From assembly GCA_900470965.1 (NCBI GenBank), contig UCCS01000090.1, positions 1 to 64,000 on the forward strand: 64,000 bases of DNA, in the 5' to 3' direction. The stretch comes from Hyphomicrobiales bacterium (GTDB lineage Bacteria; Pseudomonadota; Alphaproteobacteria; Rhizobiales; Rhizobiaceae). The notes beneath the pieces were generated by a model. The model was not told the DNA's origin and did no database searches. It saw nothing but the letters and a program-made list of their open reading frames with translations. Positions 25,829 to 33,657 of the stretch are shown here, piece by piece. Positions within the stretch are counted from its first letter, which is position 1; each line of letters starts with the position of its first letter. Position numbers and translations under genes: made by a program.

Positions 25829-26319
25829 ACGACAGCAATCCCCGGCAGTATCGGGCATAGGAACGGCCAGAGCAGGCCCTCGATCACTGTGACGACCGGC
25901 GTTGCCATGGCGATGATATCTTCCATGTTGGTAGACGAAGACGCGGCGTATTCAACTTCCAACTGCCCTACCCGTTCCCGTTTCACCGTCGCAGTTCCCG
26001 TCACAACGGGCGACAAGATGCCAGGGTTTCCGAGTTCCAGCCAAGCCGCCTCATATGACGCATTCTCGATCGGTACCGGCACCATGTCGGATGGAATCGC
26101 TCCACCGTAGTAGGTTGACGCTCCCGTGCGCGGCCATGCTCGCTCTTGGGCGAAGCCTCCGGTGCGCGTGCCACTGAAACGCGCCTCGTATCGATCGATA
26201 GCCAGAGAGCCACGCTGACGCGCTGCGGTTATCTGGGCATCGCTCGTTCCTTCGGGAACGACATAGCCGGCTGCGTCCCAATAGGCCTGTGCAGCTGCGT
26301 TCGTACCGTATCCGGCCAT
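25825..26319 (-). CDS. DnaT-like / head-tail adaptor protein (164 aa)
   Basis: MAGYGTNAAAQAYWDAAGYV, then SLAIDRYEARFSGTRTGG and QERAWPRTGA. This is the pattern of the 'putative DnaT-like ssDNA-binding' phage family, whose members sit in head-tail operons and probably act as adaptor proteins rather than in replication. Starts the group of connector genes after the capsid. Confidence 0.75.
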   Translation of the reverse strand: MAGYGTNAAAQAYWDAAGYVVPEGTSDAQITAARQRGSLAIDRYEARFSGTRTGGFAQERAWPRTGASTYYGGAIPSDMVPVPIENASYEAAWLELGNPGILSPVVTGTATVKRERVGQLEVEYAASSSTNMEDIIAMATPVVTVIEGLLWPFLCPILPGIAVV

Positions 26320-26373
26320 ATCTATTCTCCGGTGGGAATGGGTACCCCGGCCGTTGCCAGCCGAGGTCGTTGA

Positions 26374-26685
26374 TTATTCGGCGAGCTTCGCATCGATCTT
26401 TTCGCGGAGCTGCTCGGCGGACCAGCCGTTGAACGGCTTCTTGCCCATGACGTCGAGGTAGTCGGCGCGAAGCTTGGCCAGGTCATCGACGGGCGGCTTA
26501 CTGTCACCGCCCTGCCCTGCATCTTCGCCTTCGGTCACGATCACCACAGATCCCGAAGCTTCCAAGATATGCAGGTAATCGTCCGTAAACTCGCCCTCGG
26601 CCTCTCCGAAGGCAGGGATGCGGACCGGGCCGTCCCTGCCCTGGAGATCATAGGGGCTGTTCGTCAGGTTCTTCACCTTGACCAT
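26374..26685 (-). CDS. Small head-operon protein (103 aa)
   Basis: N-terminal beta domain (MVKVKNLTNSPYDLQGRDGP) and a C-terminal helical tail (DLAKLRADYLDVMGKKPFNGWSAEQL resembles a Ho/SAP-like repeat) joined by an acidic Gly-rich linker. Such proteins follow the capsid gene in many siphoviruses and may be head fibres. Assignment by position. Confidence 0.6.
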   Translation of the reverse strand: MVKVKNLTNSPYDLQGRDGPVRIPAFGEAEGEFTDDYLHILEASGSVVIVTEGEDAGQGGDSKPPVDDLAKLRADYLDVMGKKPFNGWSAEQLREKIDAKLAE

Positions 26686-26697
26686 GTCAGCCCCCTA

Positions 26698-27714
26698 TCA
26701 GGCCGGAGTTTCGCTGACGCCGTCGAGATAGCGGATGGCTGCCGTGGTAAGCGCTTCGACGCCACCAGTCCGGAAGATGCCAGGAACCTGCCAATTGAGC
26801 GGGCCGTCCTGATAGACCGGAAGGAACCGGTGAGGCATCGGAAGGTGGAGCTTCAGGTAGTTCTCGTCGTTCTTGTAAACGACCATACGGCCCTTCCCGG
26901 TTACGCCCGCCGTGGTTGCCGCTGTACCGAGCTCGCGAACTGAGCGGACAGTGAGCGGCCGGCCGGTCGTGAGCGTGTACAGATTGGTGCGGAGCAGGAA
27001 CGACAGGATCGTTTCCATTGTCGTCGCGCTGTAAGGCGTGGCGGCGATGTAATTCAGCGCTTCGACCGGCAGGAACACGGTGTCAGCCAGCTCGACCTGG
27101 TTTGTGGCCAGATTGATACCCTGAAGACCGAGGTTGACGTCTCGGACGATCTGCGCTGGCGTCTTCACACCAACGCCGGCCGCGTTCACCCAGAAGGTGA
27201 CTGCACCAGTACCGTCTGCCGGTACAGCCGCCGTCGTGACGCCCGGGTAGTTCGTGATCCCGCCGAGACCCTTCTCGGCGCTGCCGAACAAGGTCAGGTC
27301 GTACATGAACTTCGTGTAGGCCAGACGAGCAGCCTTCGCGCGGCGGTTCGGCAGAGTGCCCCCCGGGATCTGGATCGCCGCGTTCACTTCCTGGATGTTG
27401 AACTGGTAGCCGATGGCCGCCAGGTGGAAGTTCTTGAGCTGGTAGTCCTGGTTGACGTCGGCGAGAGGAATATCCTTCGCTGCGCCCGACTGCCAGTTGG
27501 CTGCACCACTCATGTCAGAGAGGTACGTCAGGATACCGGGGGCCCACGGGTCGCCTTCGGTTTCGACGTAAATGAGGCGGCTGAAATCCCAATCGGGGTA
27601 GCGCGTCTCATAGACGGTCTGGTTGATGCGGTATGCCTGCGCGGTGACGAAGGCAAGCGCCTGGGTGGCGTCCGCCATGAGCACAGGGCCGCCATTGTGT
27701 CCAAGTCCATACAT
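26698..27714 (-). CDS. Major capsid protein (DUF2184 family)
   Basis: 338 aa: ALAFVTAQAYRINQTVYETR, YPDWDFSRLIYVETEGDPW and the C-terminal RMVVYKNDENYLKLHLPMPH are DUF2184 features. DUF2184 proteins are HK97-fold capsid subunits. No cleaved N-terminal delta domain is visible, in keeping with separate scaffold and decoration genes upstream. Confidence 0.88.
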   Translation of the reverse strand: MYGLGHNGGPVLMADATQALAFVTAQAYRINQTVYETRYPDWDFSRLIYVETEGDPWAPGILTYLSDMSGAANWQSGAAKDIPLADVNQDYQLKNFHLAAIGYQFNIQEVNAAIQIPGGTLPNRRAKAARLAYTKFMYDLTLFGSAEKGLGGITNYPGVTTAAVPADGTGAVTFWVNAAGVGVKTPAQIVRDVNLGLQGINLATNQVELADTVFLPVEALNYIAATPYSATTMETILSFLLRTNLYTLTTGRPLTVRSVRELGTAATTAGVTGKGRMVVYKNDENYLKLHLPMPHRFLPVYQDGPLNWQVPGIFRTGGVEALTTAAIRYLDGVSETPA

Positions 27715-27726
27715 CGATGTGGCTCC

Positions 27727-28194
27727 TTATGCCGACAGAGACGGAACAGGACGACGGTACCGGACCTTGCCGACCGCGCCCGAGGAACCGGCTTCATCAA
27801 ACTGAGCGCCGGGAATGGTGAGGACCGTTCCGGATGCGGCTGCACCGGTCCAGTTCTTGTTGGTGATGTCGAAGCGCGCCTGAGCGCCCTTCGTGACGTT
27901 GGCGCCGAGCAGGACACCGATCACGCCGCTTTCGCAGATCGGAACGTTGTCGTACTGGGCGTAGGCATCGCCCGGGCGGGGAAGCGTCGGGTCGGCTTCG
28001 GTGATGCCGAGCACGTTCTGAGCCGCCGCCGTCAGAGGAGCGCATGTGTGAGCGGCGGTGCCAGCGATAACGGGCTGGCCGAAGCCAACAGGCGTAGCGC
28101 CTTCGAGCGAGCGCGTGATGGCGTTCCACTCTTCCATGTTGACACGGCGGCCGACCGCATATGCGGCAAGGGTGTTGCTATAGGTGATAGGCAT
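27727..28194 (-). CDS. Capsid decoration / structural cement protein
   Basis: 155 aa, beta-rich: VGFGQPVIAGTAAHTCAPLT, then TLPRPGDAYAQYDNVPICES. Proteins of this type lie between scaffold/protease and DUF2184 capsid genes and bind the outer capsid surface. 12 bp separate it from the capsid gene. Confidence 0.75.
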   Translation of the reverse strand: MPITYSNTLAAYAVGRRVNMEEWNAITRSLEGATPVGFGQPVIAGTAAHTCAPLTAAAQNVLGITEADPTLPRPGDAYAQYDNVPICESGVIGVLLGANVTKGAQARFDITNKNWTGAAASGTVLTIPGAQFDEAGSSGAVGKVRYRRPVPSLSA

Positions 28195-28207
28195 CGATCA
28201 GCCCTCC

Positions 28208-28759
28208 TTACTTTTTGCGCCAGGCGTTGAGGTCGTTGACGCTCTCCGACCATGCCTTGTCCGCGGCGACGTGGACGTCGACGTTGGGACGAATGCCGTC
28301 AGAGAGAACTCGCGCGAACGGATCGGCTCCGATCGCCTTCTTCGCCTCGTCTGCCAGGATGTCGAAGCGAGCGTCGATGTAGGCGTCAGCCTTGCCGGCA
28401 ATGGCAGCGTCGCCCAGCTTGGCAGTGACAACCGCCTTGCGGATGGCCGCATCGGAAAGGCCGGTCGTCTTGACGTCCTTCGCGATGGTGGTGGCGATGG
28501 CGATCAGGTCGGCCCGTTCCTGCACGCGCTTGTCGAGGTCGGCATCCGAAAGCACCTTCGCCTTCAGGCTGTCGATTTCGGCATCCTTCTTGGCGAGCTC
28601 GCTGTCTTTTGCAGCGATTGTGGCGAGGTGCGCGGCGTCTGCCGTGCCCATCTTGGAGTGGGCATCCGCAAGCCGCTGCTGCAGCGTTGCGATAACCGTG
28701 GCACCCTGATCGGTTACTTCAACCGGGATGCCATCGACGGTAACCGTCTTCAGGGTCAT
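28208..28759 (-). CDS. Nested in-frame scaffold protein
   Basis: An internal ATG at 28759 (residue 195 of the DUF2213 gene) begins MTLKTVTVDGIPVEVTDQGA and is preceded by AGAGGAAAAG at good spacing. Translation from it would yield a 183-aa coiled-coil scaffold alone, as in lambda C/Nu3. Inferred from the ribosome-binding site and domain boundary. Confidence 0.6.
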   Translation of the reverse strand: MTLKTVTVDGIPVEVTDQGATVIATLQQRLADAHSKMGTADAAHLATIAAKDSELAKKDAEIDSLKAKVLSDADLDKRVQERADLIAIATTIAKDVKTTGLSDAAIRKAVVTAKLGDAAIAGKADAYIDARFDILADEAKKAIGADPFARVLSDGIRPNVDVHVAADKAWSESVNDLNAWRKK

Positions 28760-29341
28760 GATCTTTTCCTCTTGAGGTTTGTGATCAGGGGTGACAGGGC
28801 TGATGCCCCAATTCGCACCATCACCGATGCGAGCTTTTGAACCAGCCCGGGCGCGATCGACGACGGCCAGGTGGTTGATCTTGATGTTGGTCTGCTGGGC
28901 GTCGAATTGCTGGCCGTCCGGAGTGACGCCGTCGCCCCATACGAGTTCGCAGACGTAGCCGGCGGAGAGTTCGCGCTTGCCACCCTCGACGCCCTTGATC
29001 GCTGCCGCGTCCTTCAGGATGAGCGGGAGATAGACCCACTCCCCGTCGCGCTTGGCAGCCGTGCTGACCTCACCGACCGCCAGATCCTTCCAGTTCTCGG
29101 CCGTCACTGCGTCCTTCGGGTGATCCATTGTCACCGGCGCGTGGGTGAAGCTCTGCAGGCTGGCGTCGGCGAAGACCGATTCCGGCGAGCGATAGACACG
29201 CACGACGGACATCTCCGGCTTGCCGACCTCATCGCCCGTATAAAGCTGGATCCCTGTCCGAACTGCCTTCGCTTCGGCAACAAGGTAGCCGTCGTCAGTC
29301 CGCCGCGTTCCCGCGATGGTGACAGCATCGGTAAATTTCAT
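28208..29341 (-). CDS. DUF2213 capsid maturation protease with C-terminal scaffold
   Basis: 377 aa. Residues 1-165 form the DUF2213 domain (MKFTDAVTIAGTRRTDDGYL; THAPVTMDHP contains the conserved His; AGYVCELVW), related to prohead proteases. Residues 195-377 are coiled coil (LAKKDAEIDSLKAKVLSDAD) and act as scaffold. The portal gene normally sits directly upstream, but here a 2.5-kb insert separates them and a 17-codon remnant of this gene's start lies at 31754-31806. Confidence 0.88.
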   Translation of the reverse strand: MKFTDAVTIAGTRRTDDGYLVAEAKAVRTGIQLYTGDEVGKPEMSVVRVYRSPESVFADASLQSFTHAPVTMDHPKDAVTAENWKDLAVGEVSTAAKRDGEWVYLPLILKDAAAIKGVEGGKRELSAGYVCELVWGDGVTPDGQQFDAQQTNIKINHLAVVDRARAGSKARIGDGANWGISPVTPDHKPQEEKIMTLKTVTVDGIPVEVTDQGATVIATLQQRLADAHSKMGTADAAHLATIAAKDSELAKKDAEIDSLKAKVLSDADLDKRVQERADLIAIATTIAKDVKTTGLSDAAIRKAVVTAKLGDAAIAGKADAYIDARFDILADEAKKAIGADPFARVLSDGIRPNVDVHVAADKAWSESVNDLNAWRKK

Positions 29342-29342
29342 T
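29312..29342. repeat. Start of DUF2213 gene, direct repeat copy 1
   Basis: 31 bp matching 31775-31805 at 28 positions, with 16 contiguous identities (acagcatcggtaaatt). This is the functional gene start; the other copy is a remnant. Confidence 0.8.
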
Positions 29343-29783
29343 GCTTCGCTCCCTGCTCTGTTCAGAGCCGGTTGGGTGGGCGTTTAAAATTCTGGTGGTG
29401 AGCCCGCATCACCCGGCCCAAAATCGATGGCCGATGGAACCTTTTCCTTCGCGGGAAGTAGATTATCCGGGACGCTCGATGGATCTCCAGACCAGCGTTC
29501 GCAGCGTTCCTTTTCCAACCCCCTAAACTAGCCCGCTTCGGCGGGCTTCTTTTCGTGTTCGAAGCGTTGCTTGACGAAAAGGTGGAAGGCTCGCGTCCTG
29601 TCAAGCCACGAGCCTTCGGCCTTGTAAGGCCTGTCACGTGGGGCCACGCGACACAGACGAAGAATGTCCATCGTCGCTTGTCGTTCCAAAGGCTGGCACC
29701 CTCATACGGCACTTGTCGATAGATCGTCACCGACCTATCTGATCGAACCCGTTCGGACTTGTTCAAGTGAGGATGGATGAGCC
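29343..29783. other. 441-bp stretch without a convincing gene
   Basis: Upstream of the DUF2213 start. Open frames here (for example 29362-29766 on the minus strand) lack a ribosome-binding site and look like low-complexity shadows. It holds the hairpin at 29531-29546. A promoter for the capsid genes would be expected here because the insert breaks the operon, but I cannot point to a clear -35/-10. Confidence 0.5.
29531..29546 (+). terminator. Hairpin terminator inside the head-module insert
   Basis: gcccgc-ttcg-gcgggc followed by TTCTTTTC on the plus strand. No clear plus-strand gene ends immediately before it, so what it stops is uncertain. Confidence 0.55.
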
Positions 29784-29945
29784 ATGCTGTGGTTGATCTT
29801 GTATATTTACCTCTCCTTGCAGGTTTTTATTGCTGCAGGGATTTTGCTCTTGCTGTTGAGGGCGAAACTGAAGGCATCAGATAGTGTGGGCAACGCTCGG
29901 TCAGCGCCGATGCAGCGAGAGGATCAGCAGCAAGCCTACCAGTGA
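29784..29945 (+). CDS. Small membrane protein (53 aa)
   Basis: MLWLILYIYLSLQVFIAAGI... : one long N-terminal membrane segment (residues 2-27) and a polar tail rich in Gln (MQREDQQQAYQ). GAGGAT lies 8 nt before the ATG. It stands on the plus strand in the insert that splits the head operon, between two terminators. Not recognised; a lysogeny-expressed membrane protein is possible. Confidence 0.6.
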   Translation: MLWLILYIYLSLQVFIAAGILLLLLRAKLKASDSVGNARSAPMQREDQQQAYQ

Positions 29946-30080
29946 TCAGTGCTCGATTTCGGCGCCCGGCCACGTGAGATGAAGTTAACTTGCACCAGAC
30001 TTTTTCTTCAACGGGTGCTGGAAAAACTCTGATCTTTTCTTAAGTGTCCCTCTGCTGAAGTGCCCTCCGCTTTCAGCTGG

Positions 30081-30137
30081 AGAGCAGCTACTCGCGAAGC
30101 TGCTCTTCTGAAACCCGCCGTGACCTCCGGCGGGTTT
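30081..30137 (-). terminator. Tandem hairpins after the SGNH gene
   Basis: Two adjacent stems: AGAGCAGCT/AGCTGCTCT (30081-30106) and AAACCCGCCG/CGGCGGGTTT (30111-30137). The second lies 6 bp past the stop of the SGNH hydrolase and probably ends leftward transcription, with possible activity in both directions. Confidence 0.7.
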
Positions 30138-30143
30138 CGCATT

Positions 30144-31751
30144 TCAAGCCGCCAACTGCCACGCGACGCGCGGGCTCGCGATCTTCCGAATGACCGGCGC
30201 GCCGATCTTGGCTACACCAGTCCCGCCCGTACTGCAGAGGTGCCGCAGGATCAGTAGGTTGTCGAGCCGGAGGTTGGTCATCGTGAGCCCCGTCGGCAGC
30301 CAGAGCTTCGAGCCGCAGATGAGCGAGCGGTTGCGCCCGCCGATGTAGTTGCCCGTCGTCCAGCCGCCGCTGGTGACCGTCACCGTGTTGCCGATCTGGA
30401 CGGGGCCGCGGATGGAGCTGTCGAGGTAGTCCCAGCCCGCCCAGTCGTTCAGCTCGACGGGGATCTGGATTTCGAGCCAGTCGCCGGCGACGAGGCCGAG
30501 CGTTGTCAGGCTGAGATTGGCGGGCAGGCCATAGGTCACGGTATGAACGGCAGCCGCGTCGTTGACAGGCGTGATGGTGATGACCTGCTTTTCGTTGCCT
30601 GCCGCCACAACTTCTTTGCTGCCCACATAGGTCGACGTGCCGGTGCCGCGGATCAGGCGCATGCCGGTCGCAACGTCGCCAGTGACATTGGTCTTAGCGC
30701 CAGCAACACCTGGTGTGCCCTTGGGCGGGAAGATGTTGTAGGCGGCGAGTGGATCGAGCGACCTCGTCTCGCCTGCTGAAACCATTCCCTGCAGGATCGG
30801 CAGCAGAATATCGGAGCGCTTCGCCATCAGGTCCGGCTTGGGGTGAAGCCCATCTACAAACATCGTCGGCGAGATGCCTGAGGCCGGTCCATCGAGCGAA
30901 AGCGTGTTGCAGAGCACGACGCCGCTGCGTCCCGCCTGCGCAAGGATCCACGTATTGATGCCGTCGAGAATGCCGGGCCATGCCGGATCGTCAACGCCTG
31001 GCTGATCGTCAAGCGTATTGGTCCAACTCAACGTCTGCAGAACGACGTAAATGCCGGCATCAACGATCCGCTGCACCTGCGTATCGAAGTCGGCAATGAT
31101 CGCCGCAAGGCTTCGACCCCGGACGATATCGTTGTAGCCGATGTCGATATAGACGATGTCGGGTTTCTGGCTGAGAGAATAGGCCGTGCGCGCGAGCGTG
31201 CCCGGGAACTGCGCCTCAAGCCCGGGGACAGGAAAGAGGCAATCGCCTGACTTGCCAGCCATTGCGCCCGAGAAGGCAGCGAATGAGCTCGGCGCGAAAA
31301 ACGGACTGTTCAACTCGGCGAACATGTCAATGTTAAAGCGGCCATCGGCCGCCTTGATCCACGAGAGGACCGTTCTGCCATTCTCATAGAAGCCGGTATG
31401 GCCATTCGTTGCTGTCTGGCCGGCGGTATAGGCCTGCGCGGCTCCGAGCCCGATGAAGCTGTGACCGAGGCCCATGACCTTGGCACCTGTCGCCAGAGGC
31501 AGGGCGGGAAGCGGAACCACAACACCCTGTACCGGAAGGGTATCTATCCACTGACCGGCGCTGTTCTGCGCTGCCTTGCCCGTCACCAAGCGGACTGGGA
31601 TGCCATTCGGGTCTTCACTGACCTGAATGACATCGACGGGACGGCCGGCAGCATCCGTTTCGCCGGCGCTCGCGTTGCGCACTGGGATTGCATCGACGGG
31701 CTTGCCGGTGCTGTCAGTCGTGACAAGGGTGGTGACGGTCTTGACGAGCAT
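30144..31751 (-). CDS. SGNH/GDSL hydrolase inserted in the head module
   Basis: 535 aa. The N-terminal 95 residues are beta-rich repeats with PVDAIPVRNASAGETDAAGR and PVDVIQV (two copies of a P-V-D-x-I-x-V unit). The hydrolase has block I GLGHSFIGLG (Ser), block III YIDIGYNDI and block V DGLHP. A C-terminal beta-sandwich (about 370-535) looks carbohydrate-binding. Probably an esterase on surface polysaccharide. It starts at 31751 with GAGGAAA upstream, overlapping the stop of a 17-codon remnant (TGATG), and ends at its own terminator. Confidence 0.82.
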   Translation of the reverse strand: MLVKTVTTLVTTDSTGKPVDAIPVRNASAGETDAAGRPVDVIQVSEDPNGIPVRLVTGKAAQNSAGQWIDTLPVQGVVVPLPALPLATGAKVMGLGHSFIGLGAAQAYTAGQTATNGHTGFYENGRTVLSWIKAADGRFNIDMFAELNSPFFAPSSFAAFSGAMAGKSGDCLFPVPGLEAQFPGTLARTAYSLSQKPDIVYIDIGYNDIVRGRSLAAIIADFDTQVQRIVDAGIYVVLQTLSWTNTLDDQPGVDDPAWPGILDGINTWILAQAGRSGVVLCNTLSLDGPASGISPTMFVDGLHPKPDLMAKRSDILLPILQGMVSAGETRSLDPLAAYNIFPPKGTPGVAGAKTNVTGDVATGMRLIRGTGTSTYVGSKEVVAAGNEKQVITITPVNDAAAVHTVTYGLPANLSLTTLGLVAGDWLEIQIPVELNDWAGWDYLDSSIRGPVQIGNTVTVTSGGWTTGNYIGGRNRSLICGSKLWLPTGLTMTNLRLDNLLILRHLCSTGGTGVAKIGAPVIRKIASPRVAWQLAA

Positions 31752-31774
31752 CAGGTTTCCTCGCGGCCCGTAGC

Positions 31775-31805
31775 CGCGACGGTTACAGCATCGGTAAATT
31801 GCATT
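31775..31805. repeat. Remnant of DUF2213 gene start, direct repeat copy 2
   Basis: Minus-strand reading from 31806 gives M-QFTDAVTVAATGREET then stop, against MKFTDAVTIAG in the intact gene. 28 of 31 bases match 29312-29342. It marks where the protease gene once began next to the portal. Confidence 0.75.
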
Positions 31806-31865
31806 ATACAATCCTCGATTATTGAGGTATCCACGCCGCCTGCATGGCCTTAACCGGGGACCGCG

Positions 31866-32225
31866 ATGGAAACGATAAGAGTTCGCCTAGACGAAGACAT
31901 GGAGAAGGAGCTGCGAATGCTTTTGGCCCGTGTTGGTCCCAACGGGTATATCGAAAAGCATCGGGTCGGCCTGATCGAAGGTAAACTTCGGGTTGAAATC
32001 CGATCTAACGATCATCCGCCCCCGCATTTCCATGTTACTTACAACGATGAAGACGCAAGTTTCTGCATCCTCACGGGGAAGCGATTACCTAAGGTTTCAG
32101 GACTAGAGAAATTCGAGAAGATGATCTGGGCTTGGTGGGAGCACAACAAACGCAAGCTCGCGATTAAATGGAACGAATGTCGGCCCGCCAACTGCCCTGT
32201 GGGTCCCGTAAAAATTCCTGACTAA
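31866..32225 (+). CDS. DUF4160 family protein
   Basis: 119 aa. The signature SNDHPPPHFHV at about 55-65 and a C-terminal helix with W-x-x-N-K-R-K-L-x-x-K-W identify DUF4160. Its 45-residue N-terminal extension (METIRVRLDEDMEKELRMLL) is ribbon-helix-helix-like in pattern. DUF4160 genes often pair with DUF2442 genes in toxin-antitoxin-like loci; no partner is present here. It is on the plus strand, against the virion operon, at the edge of the insert. Confidence 0.8.
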   Translation: METIRVRLDEDMEKELRMLLARVGPNGYIEKHRVGLIEGKLRVEIRSNDHPPPHFHVTYNDEDASFCILTGKRLPKVSGLEKFEKMIWAWWEHNKRKLAIKWNECRPANCPVGPVKIPD

Positions 32226-32268
32226 CGCCGCTGCTATTCTGGATGACCGCAAGATGCCCCCGCCAACG

Positions 32269-33648
32269 TTATTGCGCCATGCGTCTATTCGAATTCTCTG
32301 CCTGTGCGGCTGCTGCGGCGGCAAGCTCCTCTTCTGAGGGCTCTTGCTCGCTCAGCTTGCCATATTCCTCGATCGCGGCGTCCAGTCCGGGCAAGACACC
32401 ATCCTCTACGAGACGATTGACCAGCGCGTCAGAGACGGCTTCGCGCGGGATGATCTCCTGCCCCGTTCCGGTGCCGACAAGCTGGCGTGCAGCATCGGCC
32501 GTGGTCTTGAAGATCTCGGCCCGTTCCTTCTCGCTCATCTGCTCGAGCGGCGCCCACTGATAGTAGACGTCCGGGTCGCGAATATCGGCCGAGCGCTCCA
32601 ATGCCTCGTCAAGGCGGCGCATCGCGGGCTGCATTTCCAGCTCCTGCATGGACTGGATGCGGTCGTGGTAATTCTTCATGTCCGACGTGCCGGTCGCGTT
32701 CATGCCGGCCGGCGACTGGCCGAGCAGGCGCGTGAGCGGGATATCGGCGGCACCCGAGACGATCTGCAGGAACGCCATGAGGATGTCAGTCAATCCAGAG
32801 AGGTCCGCGCTCTTGGTCTCGTATTCCTCATCCTTGTCGAGGATCAGCGTGCCGTTGATGCCTTTCGAGGTATTCGCGAGCGTATAGCGCTCAAGCAGCT
32901 TCTGGCGATATATCTCGTTGCCCAAGTTCGCCATGAAATCCGGAATGCGGATGATGTCGATCTTGGCCTCGAAGACCAAGGATGCAATGTTGCCGGCGGT
33001 GGCATCGGCATTCTTGATCGCATTGAGCGTCGATTGAAGAACACTGTCTCCCCAGCCCTGCCATCCGCTCAAGCTGATTTCGTCATCGGCTGGCATGGCG
33101 CCGGTGAACAGCACCAGGCGAGACGGATGGATCGTGATCTCCGAGCCGTTCAAGCCAGACAGCTTATATTCTCTGGGCTTGCCGTACCATTCCGATTCCG
33201 GATTGCGGTCGATCTCGCCTGCGTTCAACTGGCGTCGCGTCATGACGTTCAGGTAGCGAAGGCCGCCCTTTTTCATGCCTTCTACGTCGAGCGGCTCAGC
33301 TGGGTTGGCATCACCGGTCCCAATATAGACCGCAGCGCCGCCGAACAGCCGGCCCTTCTTTGCCGCCTCAAGGATCTTGCCCTTGACGTTCAGGCGCTTC
33401 TCTTCTTCCTCGATCGCTTCGATGTGCGGCTTCTTCGCCTGCCAGTCGCGCCATTTACGGCATGCGTCGAGCGCTGGGATATCAACGATCTTCCGCGGCA
33501 GCCATGCCGAGCTGTATGACGCGATGAGCTGCTCATCGGTCAAGATGGTGTGAGCATAGAAGGTGGTTGCCGCCTTATCCCGATCGGTTCCCATCCTCGA
33601 AACAAGGCTGGTCAAGCTATCGCGCACAAAGGCGATGACGTTGGACAT
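32269..33648 (-). CDS. Portal protein (DUF1073 family)
   Basis: 459 aa. DUF1073 features: TFYAHTILTDEQLIASYSSA, LPRKIVDIPALDACRKWRDW, GRLFGGAAVYIG and LLGQSPAGMNATGTSDMKNY. Portals form the dodecameric DNA channel at one capsid vertex. The C-terminal Glu/Ala-rich tail is disordered. It follows the large terminase by 9 bp. Confidence 0.92.
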   Translation of the reverse strand: MSNVIAFVRDSLTSLVSRMGTDRDKAATTFYAHTILTDEQLIASYSSAWLPRKIVDIPALDACRKWRDWQAKKPHIEAIEEEEKRLNVKGKILEAAKKGRLFGGAAVYIGTGDANPAEPLDVEGMKKGGLRYLNVMTRRQLNAGEIDRNPESEWYGKPREYKLSGLNGSEITIHPSRLVLFTGAMPADDEISLSGWQGWGDSVLQSTLNAIKNADATAGNIASLVFEAKIDIIRIPDFMANLGNEIYRQKLLERYTLANTSKGINGTLILDKDEEYETKSADLSGLTDILMAFLQIVSGAADIPLTRLLGQSPAGMNATGTSDMKNYHDRIQSMQELEMQPAMRRLDEALERSADIRDPDVYYQWAPLEQMSEKERAEIFKTTADAARQLVGTGTGQEIIPREAVSDALVNRLVEDGVLPGLDAAIEEYGKLSEQEPSEEELAAAAAAQAENSNRRMAQ

Positions 33649-33657
33649 TCTTGTTCC

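Noticed and set aside
29362..29766. 134-codon minus-strand frame before the DUF2213 gene
   Set aside because: No ribosome-binding site, biased composition, and a terminator hairpin lies inside it.
32344..33519. 391-codon plus-strand frame opposite the portal gene
   Set aside because: Antisense shadow of the DUF1073 portal, typical of GC-rich genes.
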